Part shown: positions 1-9,166 of the stretch, piece after piece
Position numbering within the stretch: the first letter of the stretch is position 1
Layout: every line of letters starts with the position of its first letter
From: Sutterella massiliensis
Lineage (GTDB): Bacteria; Pseudomonadota; Gammaproteobacteria; Burkholderiales; Burkholderiaceae_F
Length of the DNA stretch: 64,000 nt
NCBI RefSeq assembly: GCF_016899755.1
Contig: NZ_JACJJC010000009.1
Span: 1 to 64,000 of the forward strand
Reading direction: 5' to 3'
The notes under the pieces: generated by a model
The model's input: the letters and a program-made list of their open reading frames with translations, nothing else
Database searches by the model: none
Told to the model about the DNA's origin: nothing
Program-made: the position numbers and the translations under genes

Positions 1-493
1 CCGGATCGCGCTTCCCGCTGTTGTTCTTCGTAGAGCTCGGCGCTTCGATGAAGCTCGCGTCAACGATTCGCCCTTTACAGAACCTCAAGCCTGCTTGGCT
101 GATACGTTCGTTGATTGTCTTGAAAATTTGCTCGCCAATGTTGTGTTTTTCAAGCAAATGCCGAAACTGGAGGATCGTCGATTCGTCGGGCGTACGATCC
201 GCCATTTCCAAGCCGACAAAGTTGCGTGCCGTGATGTTTTCGTGGAGGAAATCCTCCATCTGCGGATCACTCAAGTTGTATGAGATTTGAAGCAGATGGA
301 TGCGAAGCATCAGTTCAAGATCGAACGGCTGGCGCCCCCGATGGCCGCTTTCGAAGTAGAACGGACGGATCAGGCCTAAAAGGTCGCCCCAAGGAACGAG
401 CTCGTCGAGGCGCTCGGTTACGCGCTCCGTGCGCGTTTTCCGAGTTTTTCTACGGAGTTCGAATTTCATGTCCGTAAATGAAAGCTGATGCAT
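1..493 (-). mobile_element. IS5-family transposase, N-terminal part (runs off the window)
   Basis: Reading the minus strand from the ATG at 493 gives one open frame to the window edge, about 164 codons with no stop. It begins MHQLSFTDMKFELRRKTRK and contains the IS5-type N-terminal block: W-G-D-L-L-G-L-I, then GRQPFDLELMLRIHLLQ, then YNLSDPQMEDFLHEN and PDESTILQFRHLLEKH. These match the well-known IS5/IS1182-like pattern 'LERMLRIYFLQQWYNLSD...TILNFRHLLE'. The catalytic DDE core begins near GRIVDASFIEAPSS, where the first Asp is seen; the rest lies outside the window. This is a DNA transposase that would move its own element. Whether the copy is intact cannot be judged here. Confidence 0.85.
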
Positions 494-724
494 AGCTTTA
501 TCCAAATCATATTTCCGATAGATCAATTCTATCATATGTATGATTTTTATGCAATTTCGTCGGCCCGTGCAATGAACCTATTCAGGCCGATTTAATCAGA
601 GCATCCTTGTTTTTATTAGATAACTAAACAGCTTGAAATTTGCAAAGTGTTTGTTACGTATTTAGAATTTACAATAGTGATGCAAATCCCAGGCTTAATA
701 ACTACTTGATTTGGTAAATTAATT
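494..724. other. AT-rich spacer between the IS5 end and the ankyrin gene
   Basis: No gene is visible. The stretch is strikingly AT-rich compared with most of the window. It holds a small inverted repeat, gataga-tcaat-tctatc (517-533), close to the transposase start, which may belong to the IS end. The promoter of the downstream cassette should lie here, but no clear -35/-10 pair stands out, and the ATG at 725 has no obvious Shine-Dalgarno sequence. Confidence 0.5.
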
Positions 725-1951
725 ATGTCAGACGTAATTGATAAAAAAGAACTGTGCGACTTTCTTGAGGTAATAAAAAATACTGGCCAGTCCGAAAAGG
801 GAAAATCTCAGACAGAAGCATGTTTTGAAAAAGGCATATTAACAGCGAATCATAAAATTGTTACTCAAGTTTTAAAGGGAAACCCCGAGTTTATCAATAA
901 GCTTATTTCTGATAAAACGCCTTTCGAAATAGCCCTGGAGAAGGGTTACATCAATTTGGCAAAGACGCTAAGTTCCTATGATAATTTTGATTCCGAAATG
1001 GAAAATCACGAGGCCTTACTCCTCTGTCTTGTTTACGGACAAACCGAAATGGCTCGTGATTTTGTTTTGAAAGGAGTTAATACAAATCTAAAAAACGGAG
1101 ACGGTCAAAATCTCATTATGCTTTGCTTAAGCAATGGAGATCTCGAGACAGCTCAAATTTTGTTGGACCACGGAGCAGAAATCGACTCTAAAGACAATAG
1201 AGGATGGAGCGCACTGATTCATGAAAGCTTCAAGGGCAATAAAAAGGAAGTAGAGTTCTTAGTTAAAAACGGAGCTTCTGTAAATCTGTGCACACCAGAC
1301 GGCTGGAATTCTCTCGTTATAGCATTTGCATACGGACACTCAGAAATTGTTGATTTTCTTTTGAACAACGGAGCTTTATTTGGAGAAAAGTTTGCCAAAG
1401 GAGCTTTGCTTCAGAGCTATAAAAATAGAAATTTAGAAATCACCACCAAACTCCTAAAGGCTGGCGTCTCTCCTAATTTTTTATACGATTCGAAAATTTC
1501 TCTTATTGCACAAGCAGCTAAGGATAACGAATGGGGTTTCGTTAAAGAATACTTATTAAATGGCGCTAACGCTAATGAACAGATTAATAAGGACCTTTAC
1601 CTTATTTCATTAGCAACAGATAAATGCCAAGCAGAAATTATTAAATTATTGATTGAGAAAGGTGCTTCTATCAATTTTAAGGATGGTTTTTTGGCGCCTA
1701 TTCATATTGCGTGTTTAAGAAATCGTGCCGATATTGTTCAGTTACTGCTAGACAAAGGAGCATGTATCGAAGCAAAGGATAAAGATGGCGATACTCCGTT
1801 AATAATTACATGCCGATACTCGTTCTATTCGTTGGCGAAGTATCTTTTAAGTCGCGGCGCAAATCCTGAACAACGGAATAATGAGTATAAAGATGCCGGT
1901 TCCTATTGCTACAATGACGAAATAAAAAAACTCCTTAAAAGGCTTCGCTAA
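725..1951 (+). CDS. Ankyrin-repeat protein, first gene of an AT-rich cassette
   Basis: A 408-residue protein built almost wholly of ankyrin repeats from about residue 45 to 395. Repeat cores such as TAQILLDHGAEIDSKDNRGW, VEFLVKNGASVN, IVDFLLNNGA, IIKLLIEKGASINFKDG, IVQLLLDKGACIEAKDKDGD and LAKYLLSRGANPEQRN are easy to read. Ankyrin arrays bind proteins, so it is probably a recognition or regulatory subunit. There is no signal peptide or membrane segment. Its stop codon overlaps the next start (ATG at 1951), which implies translational coupling and joint function. Codon use is AT-rich like the next two genes and unlike the rest of the window, suggesting transfer as a block. The role is not known from sequence; a sensor or inhibitor of the neighbouring nuclease-like proteins is inference. 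Confidence 0.85.
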   Translation: MSDVIDKKELCDFLEVIKNTGQSEKGKSQTEACFEKGILTANHKIVTQVLKGNPEFINKLISDKTPFEIALEKGYINLAKTLSSYDNFDSEMENHEALLLCLVYGQTEMARDFVLKGVNTNLKNGDGQNLIMLCLSNGDLETAQILLDHGAEIDSKDNRGWSALIHESFKGNKKEVEFLVKNGASVNLCTPDGWNSLVIAFAYGHSEIVDFLLNNGALFGEKFAKGALLQSYKNRNLEITTKLLKAGVSPNFLYDSKISLIAQAAKDNEWGFVKEYLLNGANANEQINKDLYLISLATDKCQAEIIKLLIEKGASINFKDGFLAPIHIACLRNRADIVQLLLDKGACIEAKDKDGDTPLIITCRYSFYSLAKYLLSRGANPEQRNNEYKDAGSYCYNDEIKKLLKRLR

Positions 1952-2523
1952 TGCCTGATAATTCAGATGTATTTTCAGCCGTTCGGAGAGGATATTCTGA
2001 ATTCGAGTCCTCGTCTCCGGAAGATATTTGCGAATATTTTAATTCGTTAAATGAAGAATCTTTAAATGGTCATATTAACAATATAAAGGGAATAGTTTTC
2101 GAGCAAGAGATTGTAGATTTTTTGAATGAAAATGGAGTTTCGTCAGCTCTATTCGATGCAACAAATCACCCCGACAGTGATATTTTTTTATTTGACGATA
2201 GTGAGATTATTTCTGAGTTCCAACTCAAAGCAACCGATTCAGCTCAGTACATTGCTGAGACACTAGAGGAAAACCCAGATATTCCGATTATTGCAACTAC
2301 TGAGGTTGCTAGTAGTTTCGATAGGAACGAGATGGTCATTGATTCAGGAATTTCTAATGAAGATCTTACTGAGTTTGTGACAGAATCGATTACTGGAGGT
2401 GCTACAGAGATTGCACACGATTCGATTTCGGACTCGATAAATGAAAGTATCATAGAAAACGTTGTTGATTTTTCACTGCCAATTCCGTTTTCTCCTTTTT
2501 GGCTTCTTGGTTTGCCATTTTAA
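1951..2523 (+). CDS. Hypothetical protein with PD-(D/E)XK-like motif
   Basis: A 190-residue acidic protein that I do not recognise as a named family. The middle part (about 45-120) looks like a restriction-endonuclease-like core: E51, then HPDSD (73-77), then EFQLKAT (89-95), followed by a strand-like IPIIATTEVA (111-120). The order Glu, Asp, Glu-x-Gln-x-Lys resembles the PD-(D/E)XK signature, but this is motif reading only. The C-terminus (171-190) is hydrophobic, rich in Pro and Phe. It overlaps the end of the ankyrin gene by one base, and the DUF262 gene follows 44 bases later, so the three are likely one operon. A nuclease or nuclease-fold binding protein is possible; a toxin-like effector is an alternative. 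Confidence 0.6.
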   Translation: MPDNSDVFSAVRRGYSEFESSSPEDICEYFNSLNEESLNGHINNIKGIVFEQEIVDFLNENGVSSALFDATNHPDSDIFLFDDSEIISEFQLKATDSAQYIAETLEENPDIPIIATTEVASSFDRNEMVIDSGISNEDLTEFVTESITGGATEIAHDSISDSINESIIENVVDFSLPIPFSPFWLLGLPF

Positions 2524-2567
2524 TGAACCTCTGCTTATAATTCAGAAATCCCCATTCGAGGTGAAAA

Positions 2568-4391
2568 ATGATTTACATAGACGACGATCAACAGTTATCC
2601 AAAGACGATACTGTATACGGTTTTCTGTCAAAAGCGCAACAGGCCCCCTTTGTTATTCCTGCATTTCAACGTCCCTATTCTTGGGAGATAGATAATGTTG
2701 AAAAGCTATTTGAGGATATTTGGACGTTCTCACAAGAAGAGGGTGGTTTTGTCGACCCCAAGAAAAGATATTTTGTTGGTGCTTTCGTCGGCTATTATCA
2801 GGAAAACGGACTCGATGGCAAGGTTCTAAATATCGTAGATGGACAACAACGCGTCACCACTTTGTTCCTGCTTCTTAGGTTAATTTACGACTATTTAGAG
2901 GATCAAAATTCTGAAACCGCTCAAGAATATCGGAGACTAATTAGACGCGTTATTTGGAAGATTAAGGATGAGCGAAAGCGAGAATATGACTTTAGTTGTC
3001 CATTGCTAACTAGTAATGTAATCAATGAAAAGGATGCAGAAGTATTTCGCTCAATTCTCGTAACTGGTGAAACGGCAGATCGTGCAAAAGATAGATACTC
3101 TATTAATTATGAGTATTTAAGAAAACTTCTTGAAGAAAAGTTAACAACTGGGACTTTTGATATTCAAGGGTTTTATGAGGCAATTTTAAATCAAACATTC
3201 TTTTTACCAGTTATTGCGAGTAATGTCGAAACTGCACTTCGTGTTTTCGATACATTAAATAATCGCGGCATGCCCTTGACAGATGCCGACGTATTTAAGG
3301 CTCTGCTCTACAGAAAAGCCTACAAAAAGGCAGCTCAAAGTGAATTTATTGAAAATTGGCAGAACCTTGAAAAAACGGCAGCAGAAGCCGGACTTACCAT
3401 ACAGAATCTCTTTTCTTATCATATGTTTTATTTGAAAGGGATCGATGGTGTCAGTAAAACAGGGAATTCATCGATTCGCTCTTTCTACCTGAATAAATTA
3501 AAAAATAGATTAAATGAAACCAATCTTCTCCCTCAATTAAAAGAGATAGCCAATCTTTTTAAATATATAAAGAAACATAATCCCATTGAAGGCCAGGACT
3601 GGACTGCAAACTTCGAAATACAGAAAATTTTAGATATTCTCCGCTATTATCCAAATGATTACTGGAAATATCCGGTTATTTGCTTTTACTTGTCAAACAA
3701 AGAAAAGGTTGACTTTGAAGAGGAATTTTTAAGTTTCATTAAACGTCTTCTCTCAGTGATTGTACAGCGCTATTTGTTGAAGCCTTATGTAAGCGATATT
3801 AAAAGCTTTACTATGAATATCAACGCAGCTGCGTGCAAAGGAAAAGTAAGAGAATTTGAATGGTGTAATTATTTACCTAAACCTCGAGAAGTTGAAGAGG
3901 CCATTGCTCTCCCTCATTATAAACTATTTCCTCTTCTGTTACGTATCGTGGCTTATGCGGATGAAGAGCAAAATACCATTCTTCCGAATGGCTTAGAGAT
4001 TGAACATATTCTTCCGAAGGACTGGAAAGGTATCGAATCCGAGCCGATGGAAACTATCGTAGCGAATTTGGAACATTTAGGAAATAAGATGCTTCTTGAA
4101 AAGGTTCCGAATATAAAAGCTTCAAATCAATGGTTTAAGCTTAAGAAGGCTGAATATGCGAAATCGGAACTGGCAAGTGCTCGTGCGATGGCAACACTGC
4201 CTATAGATAGCTGGACTACCAATCAAATAATAGAACGTGACAGTCGACTCAAGAGTTTGTTAATGAAGTTCTTTGATGGTTGCTTTTATGAGCCAGAGGT
4301 TAATGATAACGAAACGTTAACGATTGATATTTCGAAGTTGTCACCTGAACAATTGACAACCTTGAAAGCACAACTTGCAGCTTTGAAATAA
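2568..4391 (+). CDS. DUF262/DUF1524 (GmrSD-like) protein with HNH-type motif
   Basis: A 607-residue protein with a standard two-domain layout. The N-terminal DUF262 (ParB/Srx-like nucleotidase fold) shows IPAFQRPYSWE (30-40) and VDGQQRVTTLFLLLRLIYDY (90-109), plus FDTLNNRGMPLTDADVFKALL near 230. The C-terminal DUF1524 region shows LEIEHILPKDW near 475, then NLEHLGNKMLLE and NIKASNQWFKLKK, the His-containing HNH-like nuclease motif. This architecture is that of GmrSD-type modification-dependent (type IV) restriction proteins, which cut modified phage DNA in an NTP-dependent way. The start has a reasonable upstream GAGGTG. It is the third gene of an AT-rich cassette with an ankyrin protein and a nuclease-like protein, not a typical GmrSD partner set. 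Family call is firm; the restriction role is inference. Confidence 0.85.
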   Translation: MIYIDDDQQLSKDDTVYGFLSKAQQAPFVIPAFQRPYSWEIDNVEKLFEDIWTFSQEEGGFVDPKKRYFVGAFVGYYQENGLDGKVLNIVDGQQRVTTLFLLLRLIYDYLEDQNSETAQEYRRLIRRVIWKIKDERKREYDFSCPLLTSNVINEKDAEVFRSILVTGETADRAKDRYSINYEYLRKLLEEKLTTGTFDIQGFYEAILNQTFFLPVIASNVETALRVFDTLNNRGMPLTDADVFKALLYRKAYKKAAQSEFIENWQNLEKTAAEAGLTIQNLFSYHMFYLKGIDGVSKTGNSSIRSFYLNKLKNRLNETNLLPQLKEIANLFKYIKKHNPIEGQDWTANFEIQKILDILRYYPNDYWKYPVICFYLSNKEKVDFEEEFLSFIKRLLSVIVQRYLLKPYVSDIKSFTMNINAAACKGKVREFEWCNYLPKPREVEEAIALPHYKLFPLLLRIVAYADEEQNTILPNGLEIEHILPKDWKGIESEPMETIVANLEHLGNKMLLEKVPNIKASNQWFKLKKAEYAKSELASARAMATLPIDSWTTNQIIERDSRLKSLLMKFFDGCFYEPEVNDNETLTIDISKLSPEQLTTLKAQLAALK

Positions 4392-4407
4392 TTTGAGTTA
4401 ATCCTTT

Positions 4408-4444
4408 CGAATTATACAGACCGTAAAACGGTCTGTATAATTCG
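4408..4444 (+). terminator. Long hairpin after the DUF262 gene
   Basis: A perfect 16-bp stem, cgaattatacagaccg, with loop taaaa and matching arm cggtctgtataattcg, 16 bases after the cassette's last stop. No U-tract follows on the plus strand, so it may act as a weak terminator, an mRNA-stabilising hairpin, or be part of a mobile-element end. Confidence 0.55.
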
Positions 4445-4550
4445 GGGTATGATAATATGAATGCATTAAATAAGAATATATTTGCGTAAATTTCTTTAGT
4501 AATAACGTTGATTTTATTTTCTAAATTCTAATTTTTGGGTCATTATTTTT

Positions 4551-5215
4551 TAATCCTTTTCGCAGCACCGATCGTACCGAGCAATCGTTTGCATGGCCCA
4601 TAGCTCGCTGGACCTTTACCAGGGCGTTTCCATCTTCAATCAGTCGTGTTGCAAAAGTCCTTCGCAGATCATGGGGGGGCGCTCCCTTTTGTCTTGCAAT
4701 ACTCAAACGTTCTTTTAGAATCAATGTAATTGCGGACTCGGAAAGAGGCTTCTCGACCATGATGTGACCGCCTCTGAAAATGCGACTAAACAATGGGCTT
4801 GGTTGTTTGCTGCGGATTTTCAGCCATTCGTTAAGGCATTCGTTCGCAACATCCGGCAGATAACGGTTCGTTCTTTATTCCCTTTGCCGATCAAGCTGAT
4901 GGCTCTTTCTTCACAATCCAAATCGTCAAGATTCAGTCAGCACACTTCATCGCGGCGCAGTCCGCAGCCGAGCATGAGTGTGAGTACCGCTCGATCCCGC
5001 TCATCGACGACAGGATGCTGGCCGCGGTGACAGGAAAGAAGGCGGGAACTTTCCTCCATTGTCAGGCACCGGCCTTTGGGCAAGCGGTAGCTGCGTCGGG
5101 ACTTGATTGCCTTGCTTCTCTGCAGCGTGTCGCTCGTCATGAGCCCTTCGTTCCACGCCTGGAAAACGACGCCTTTCAATGCCGCCAAATGTCGGCGTAA
5201 CGACCCAAAAAGACG
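4551..5215 (-). pseudogene. Tyrosine recombinase (integrase) pseudogene
   Basis: Conserved integrase pieces are spread over several frames. The N-terminal part reads LRRHLAALKGVVFQAWNEGL and DRAVLTLMLGCGLRRDEVC. An in-frame TGA (about 4939-4941) follows, then LNLDDLDCEERAISLIGKG and NKERTVICR. A frame change near 4850 leads to ECLNEWLKIRSKQPSPLFSR and IFRGGHIM. The C-terminal box HDLRRTFATRLIEDGNALVK with QRAMGHA is present. A further frame slip separates it from the expected catalytic tyrosine, which is readable only in another frame as QTIARYDRCCEKD (Tyr codon at 4574-4576). The gene is therefore inactive. Its upstream end is uncertain; integrase similarity fades near 5215, where another gene fragment on the opposite strand begins. 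It probably once mobilised this locus. Confidence 0.8.
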
Positions 5216-5415
5216 CTCTCCGTTGTCTTGGCGATCCAATTCAAGTTCAGCAATCTGCTCTGAATAATGGGCGCGAACGTTTTGTCTGGTTCTATACCGG
5301 AACCAAAGCATCAATGGTTGGCGCCACCAATCAAACCAAGCGTGTATCTTTGATTTTCGAAGCAGACGGAAAACTCCTCTTGATCGAAGATCGACAGGGT
5401 ACTGACGCCGAATAA
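5206..5415 (+). pseudogene. C-terminal fragment of an SmpA/OmlA-like lipoprotein
   Basis: In the plus frame the sequence reads KDALRCLGDPIQVQ, then NNGRERFVWFYTGTKAS and NQTKRVSLIFEADGKL, ending at 5415. This follows the small outer-membrane lipoprotein pattern of the SmpA/OmlA type (a 'LGdP...G.e.W.Y...k.l.i.F...G' layout). The N-terminus with its lipobox is absent; upstream the sequence is recombinase coding on the other strand. It is followed directly by a good terminator. I read it as the tail of a gene truncated by the recombinase-bearing element. The match is by eye and short, so an unrelated open frame remains possible. Confidence 0.4.
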
Positions 5416-5416
5416 T

Positions 5417-5466
5417 AAAAGGGGGTGTTGCTAAAGTCAGCTTTGGACTTTTGCGGCCCCCTTTTT
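5417..5466. terminator. Bidirectional terminator
   Basis: aaaaggggg (5417-5425) pairs with cccccttttt (5457-5466), with a second inner pairing aaagtc/gacttt. A-rich and T-rich flanks allow function on both strands. It sits between the converging ends of the lipoprotein fragment and the 5470-5979 gene. Confidence 0.75.
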
Positions 5467-5469
5467 GTT

Positions 5470-5979
5470 TTAACGACTGATACCCAGATGTTTGCAAATT
5501 CCATCGAGCATATCTACAGCATCGGGACGCAAAAGATCACCGTCGCCACTCAACTTAATTTGGCGAACCTTTTCTAAAATTTCTCGCCCAATCTGACGTA
5601 TCGAATCTTCTGTCGGTTGCTCATCTTCACGAATGCGAACTGTTGAACACCACGATTTGATGCTCACGCCATCAACCACGATGTCGCTCTTGGTGCGAGC
5701 AACCATCGCGCTTGGTTGACGAACAATGCCTGCGATGTCTGCGTATCGAACCTGCGCGCCAGAAACAATCAAACCAACCAGAAACTCACGATCGTCAATG
5801 GGAATTGGGAAATATTTGGCGTCGTTCCCGTCTTGCCCACACTCCACCTTTTTCATTTTCTTCCAGTAGTAGCGATACACATTGCCTTTAAAGATGGCTG
5901 GCGACCATACGGGACTCATTCTGTCTTTTTCTTCGTCCAAGGGCTTGACGACGTAGATGGAAAGATCAAATTTTGCCAT
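5470..5979 (-). CDS. Hypothetical protein
   Basis: A 169-residue soluble protein. The start was set at the ATG at 5979 (MAKFDLSIYVVKPLDEEKDR) because AGGAGG lies a few bases upstream. I see no signal peptide, membrane segment or motif I can assign. Notable segments are FKGNVYRYYWKKMKKVECGQ, FLVGLIVSGAQVRYADIAGI and a C-terminal helical part ending GICKHLGISR. It stands alone between a terminator and IS debris. Good ribosome binding site, terminator and steady reading frame suggest a real gene, but function is unknown. Confidence 0.6.
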   Translation of the reverse strand: MAKFDLSIYVVKPLDEEKDRMSPVWSPAIFKGNVYRYYWKKMKKVECGQDGNDAKYFPIPIDDREFLVGLIVSGAQVRYADIAGIVRQPSAMVARTKSDIVVDGVSIKSWCSTVRIREDEQPTEDSIRQIGREILEKVRQIKLSGDGDLLRPDAVDMLDGICKHLGISR

Positions 5980-6267
5980 TTTTCCTCCTAGCATTCGCTA
6001 ACATAAGAAAATTTTGTATACATCCCTGCTTCTATTTTTTAGTCGCAAGGCTTCATATAACAGTCATTACGCCCAACAACGCATGTTTTATTGAGCATTG
6101 GCTTCTGGTCAAAGCGTATCAGATGCCTGTTGCGTTTTTAGAGAATTAAAGGCTCCGTCTGGTAAACAGGCAATTCGCCAAATTACGAGACGGGGTTTTG
6201 GAGGAGGTCGGGTGGGGTGGTGCGCGAAATCCGGATTTGTTAAGCCGGTGAGATAGGCGTGGAGCGC

Positions 6268-6690
6268 TTAAGCGCTAGGCTTGACGGACTTGCTCGTTGC
6301 CAAGTCCTCTTCATATTCAAGCGGCGTCTTCATTGCAATGGAGGAATGAGGACGGACGTGATTATAGACATGGATCCAGTGACCTCGGCGGCGACAGCTG
6401 CTTCGTGGCCCAAACCTTTTCCAGCCAATGAGTATCTCGCGCTTTAGCGAGATCCAAATCGACTCGCCGGGCGCGTTGTCCCAGCAGGCTCATCGACGGC
6501 CGCATGTTCAGCTGAGCCAGGCGGCCCTGAAACTTCTGAGAGCAGTACTGCGAACCTCGATCCGAGTGCACAATCGTGCCGGTCACGGAAAGCCTCTCCT
6601 GTTGCGGGTCTGCACAGCCATGTCAAGGGCCTCCAAGATGAGCTCCGTTGTCATCTTCGTGAGCTTCTTAAAACTGAGGGCAAGCAAAAT
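6268..6690 (-). pseudogene. IS3-family transposase (orfB) remnant
   Basis: Pieces of an IS3 OrfB integrase core are readable in changing frames: MTTELILEALDMAVQTR, then TGTIVHSDRGSQYCSQKFQ with the second catalytic Asp, then CWDNAPGESIWISLKREIL with the catalytic Glu region. The C-terminal HWIHVYNHVRPHSSIAMKTP continues to SVKPSA and a TAA at 6268. At least two frameshifts separate these blocks, so it is inactive. The N-terminal half, including the orfA part, is missing; the remnant stops next to the long hairpin that marks the IS66 side, so the IS66-type element may have inserted into it. Confidence 0.85.
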
Positions 6691-6696
6691 TTCCCA

Positions 6697-6740
6697 GATA
6701 AAGAGAGAGGCGCTGAGCAATCAGCGCCTCTCTCTTTATC
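6697..6740. terminator. Perfect 20-bp hairpin at the edge of the IS66 element
   Basis: gataaagagagaggcgctga, loop gcaa, then its exact complement. It is downstream of the tnpC stop (6798). A perfect stem this long with a GNRA-type loop would be a very stable RNA structure; it may shield the element from outside transcription. Confidence 0.65.
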
Positions 6741-6797
6741 TGCTTGCGGTCGAGCATGCGGTCTCGCCGCTCAAGGCGATAGCCTTGAGCGGTCCGG

Positions 6798-8920
6798 TTA
6801 CGATACTGCCGCTTGCTGCCTTTTTCGAGCCATGTATGCCGAGGGTTCCCATTCGTGTGCGGGGAATGAGGCTATGTCCTTCGGATCAAACTGGAAGCGC
6901 CTCGTTAAATCAAGGCCTCCTTCCGCGCGTCGGTTCAGCATGGCGTCCACGCAGTGCGAATAGATTGCCCGTCCGTACTCGTTGAGCCATTGTGTCGGGC
7001 GTTCAATGCCGTTGAGCTTGGCTGTAACGAAAAGCGTAAACCAATCGCACATGCTCTCCATATACTCCTGCGATTGCTTGAAACTGCTGCTGTTTCGCAA
7101 CACGCATATCGGTCTCAGGCTTCTCTCCGCAGCAGAAGAATCCGGCGTTACGTTCGCGTTCTCAAGGAAGACTCGGAAATTCTCCCGGCCGTTCATGTAA
7201 TAAACGATCGGCTTGGAATACGGCGACTCCAGTTTCGCCTCCCACGTACTTCCTTTCTTGACGGCGTACTTTTCCGCAAGCTTCCGCATGATGGTGTCAA
7301 TGTTGTCCATCAGCGGCAGGGCATGCTCCTTGCGGCATTCCTCCACTCGCGTCTTCCAGGCGGCCGCCTCTTCGTCCTCGATTGGCTTGAGTGTCATTTC
7401 CCAGTCGTAGATCTTCGAGATTGCATCCGTAACCAGCGTCAGATAGTACGCAGGCGAACTCTCGACGAGCGCCTCACGCAGCTTGCCTTTGTTCTTCGGA
7501 TTCGAAACGCTTTTTCCCATGTTGGCCAGGTCCAGCGCGTCGTAAACGACGCGCGTGAGGTGAGCCAGACAAGACTGTCGCTTGATTGTCGCCGTACTGT
7601 TTCGAATGACGGTTCCGTAACCGGCGTATGCATCGGTGATGTACGTCGTGGCTTTGTAGTCCTTCAGCACACTTTCCAGCGAATCGGCGCTTCTGCTCTG
7701 CAATCGATTGAAAGCGGCGAATTGGTACGACGCCGATGCCGGACTCGTCATCGTCAGCAAATAGGCTTGCTTGGCAGCATCATCGTCCGCCAGCTTCTTC
7801 TTGCTCATTCCCGCTTGCTGCAGGCAGCTGAACGGTGTCTCGTCGACACAGATTACGTCTTCCTGCTGCGCTTTCGCTTTGATGGCATCGACAAGCGGGC
7901 GGCCGAGGCCGCTGTTGATCCAGTCGTGCATATTCCGAGGAATCGTCTCCGGACTCATTGAGCTTGCGCCCGTATTGAGAATATCGTTGAGGCGATTCAT
8001 CGGCACGCCGTGAGTAAAGAGGCGGGCGCTTTCAAACAGCAATTCCTGCGATACAGTGCGGGTCGGGCCTGCCGGTATCGGAAGATCCTCCGGCAGGTGC
8101 ATGTGATATTTGCCGCAGGCATTGCATTGGAAAACGGGATTATCCAGGAAGGCGCTCTGCAGGAGCTTATCCAAGCTTGCGATGCAGGTTCTCACGAAAG
8201 CCTTCGGTCCCTTGACTGCAATCAGCCCCGCTTGCGCTCTGCAATGCGGGCAAGCGCACGCATCGGTGCGCACTTCGCTTTTGAGCGTAGGAGCGGTTGC
8301 GCGACTCGGATCCGCCTGCTTGCCAAGCAGCGGCTTCTTCTCGTTCGGACATGCCGGTGTCTGTGCCGCAGCGATCTGCGCTGCAGCCTTGAGCATTTCG
8401 TTTTCCGGGTGCAGCTCTGCTTCGCTGATGGCGGCTTGCCCGACAACGTCTTTGATTTTCCCGCTTTTCCTGTTGTTGTCCTGAATGCAACGTTTTGTCT
8501 TGAGCATCTGCTCAACGGCACGCTTCTGAGTCAGCTGTGAGAGCTGTTTGGCTTCGGCTGCCGCCTTCTGGGCCTGTTCGACAGTCTGCGCGAGCGGGCC
8601 GTCGTATTTTTCGAAGCTTTTCTCGAAGTGCTTGTGCAAACTTGGTATGCCGCGCAACTCTGTCATTGCCAGAGTGCTCTCGGCAACGAGCGTTTGCAGA
8701 ACATCAACGTCACGATTGGCCAAGCCGCTGAGATGGTCTCTGAGCCAAACCACCGTCCTTGCGAGCACGCTGTACGCAAAATGCACGGCCGTTTGGAGGC
8801 ATTCGAGCTCAGAATACGCAACGCAATTGTTGCGGCGCTCTTTGTCGAGTCCGCTTTCAGCGCTTCAATCTGCGCTTGGAGTTCCTTGATCGTGATGTTC
8901 TGCGTAAGTTTGCTGGGCAT
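6798..8920 (-). CDS. tnpC: IS66 transposase TnpC, frameshifted near its N-terminus
   Basis: The main frame (8786-6798) carries an IS66 TnpC: a zinc-finger-like CPHC...CNACGKYH region, a long coiled N-terminal helix, and the DDE core VDETPFSCL, TTYITDAYAGYG and TPDSSAAERSLRPICVLRNS. The natural start appears to be the ATG at 8920 (MPSKLTQNITIKELQAQIEA). That frame is lost near 8800-8830, after which the sequence continues as SELECLQTAVHFAYSVLA in the frame of the main part. A single-base shift would restore one protein of about 707 residues. This is either a disabling frameshift, a recoding site or a sequence error. The protein would catalyse transposition with TnpA and TnpB. Confidence 0.85.
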
Positions 8921-9166
8921 GATTGATTGGTATTGAGCGATGCGGCGAGGATGAATTTTATCAAGTGTCTCGAAAAAATTCTGTTTTAAATCAGTCGGTT
9001 ACATCGATTTAGGAGCGCCGTGGCGACGTTGCGGCTGTCGGATGCCGGCGGGGTCGTCTCAGTCGAACAGCAGCGCCTGAAGCCCCTACAAAAGTCCCGT
9101 ACAGGTATTTAAAACTACCTTCTGAAACCGAGAAATTTGCGGCTTTTTCCTTCGATTTGATGCAGA

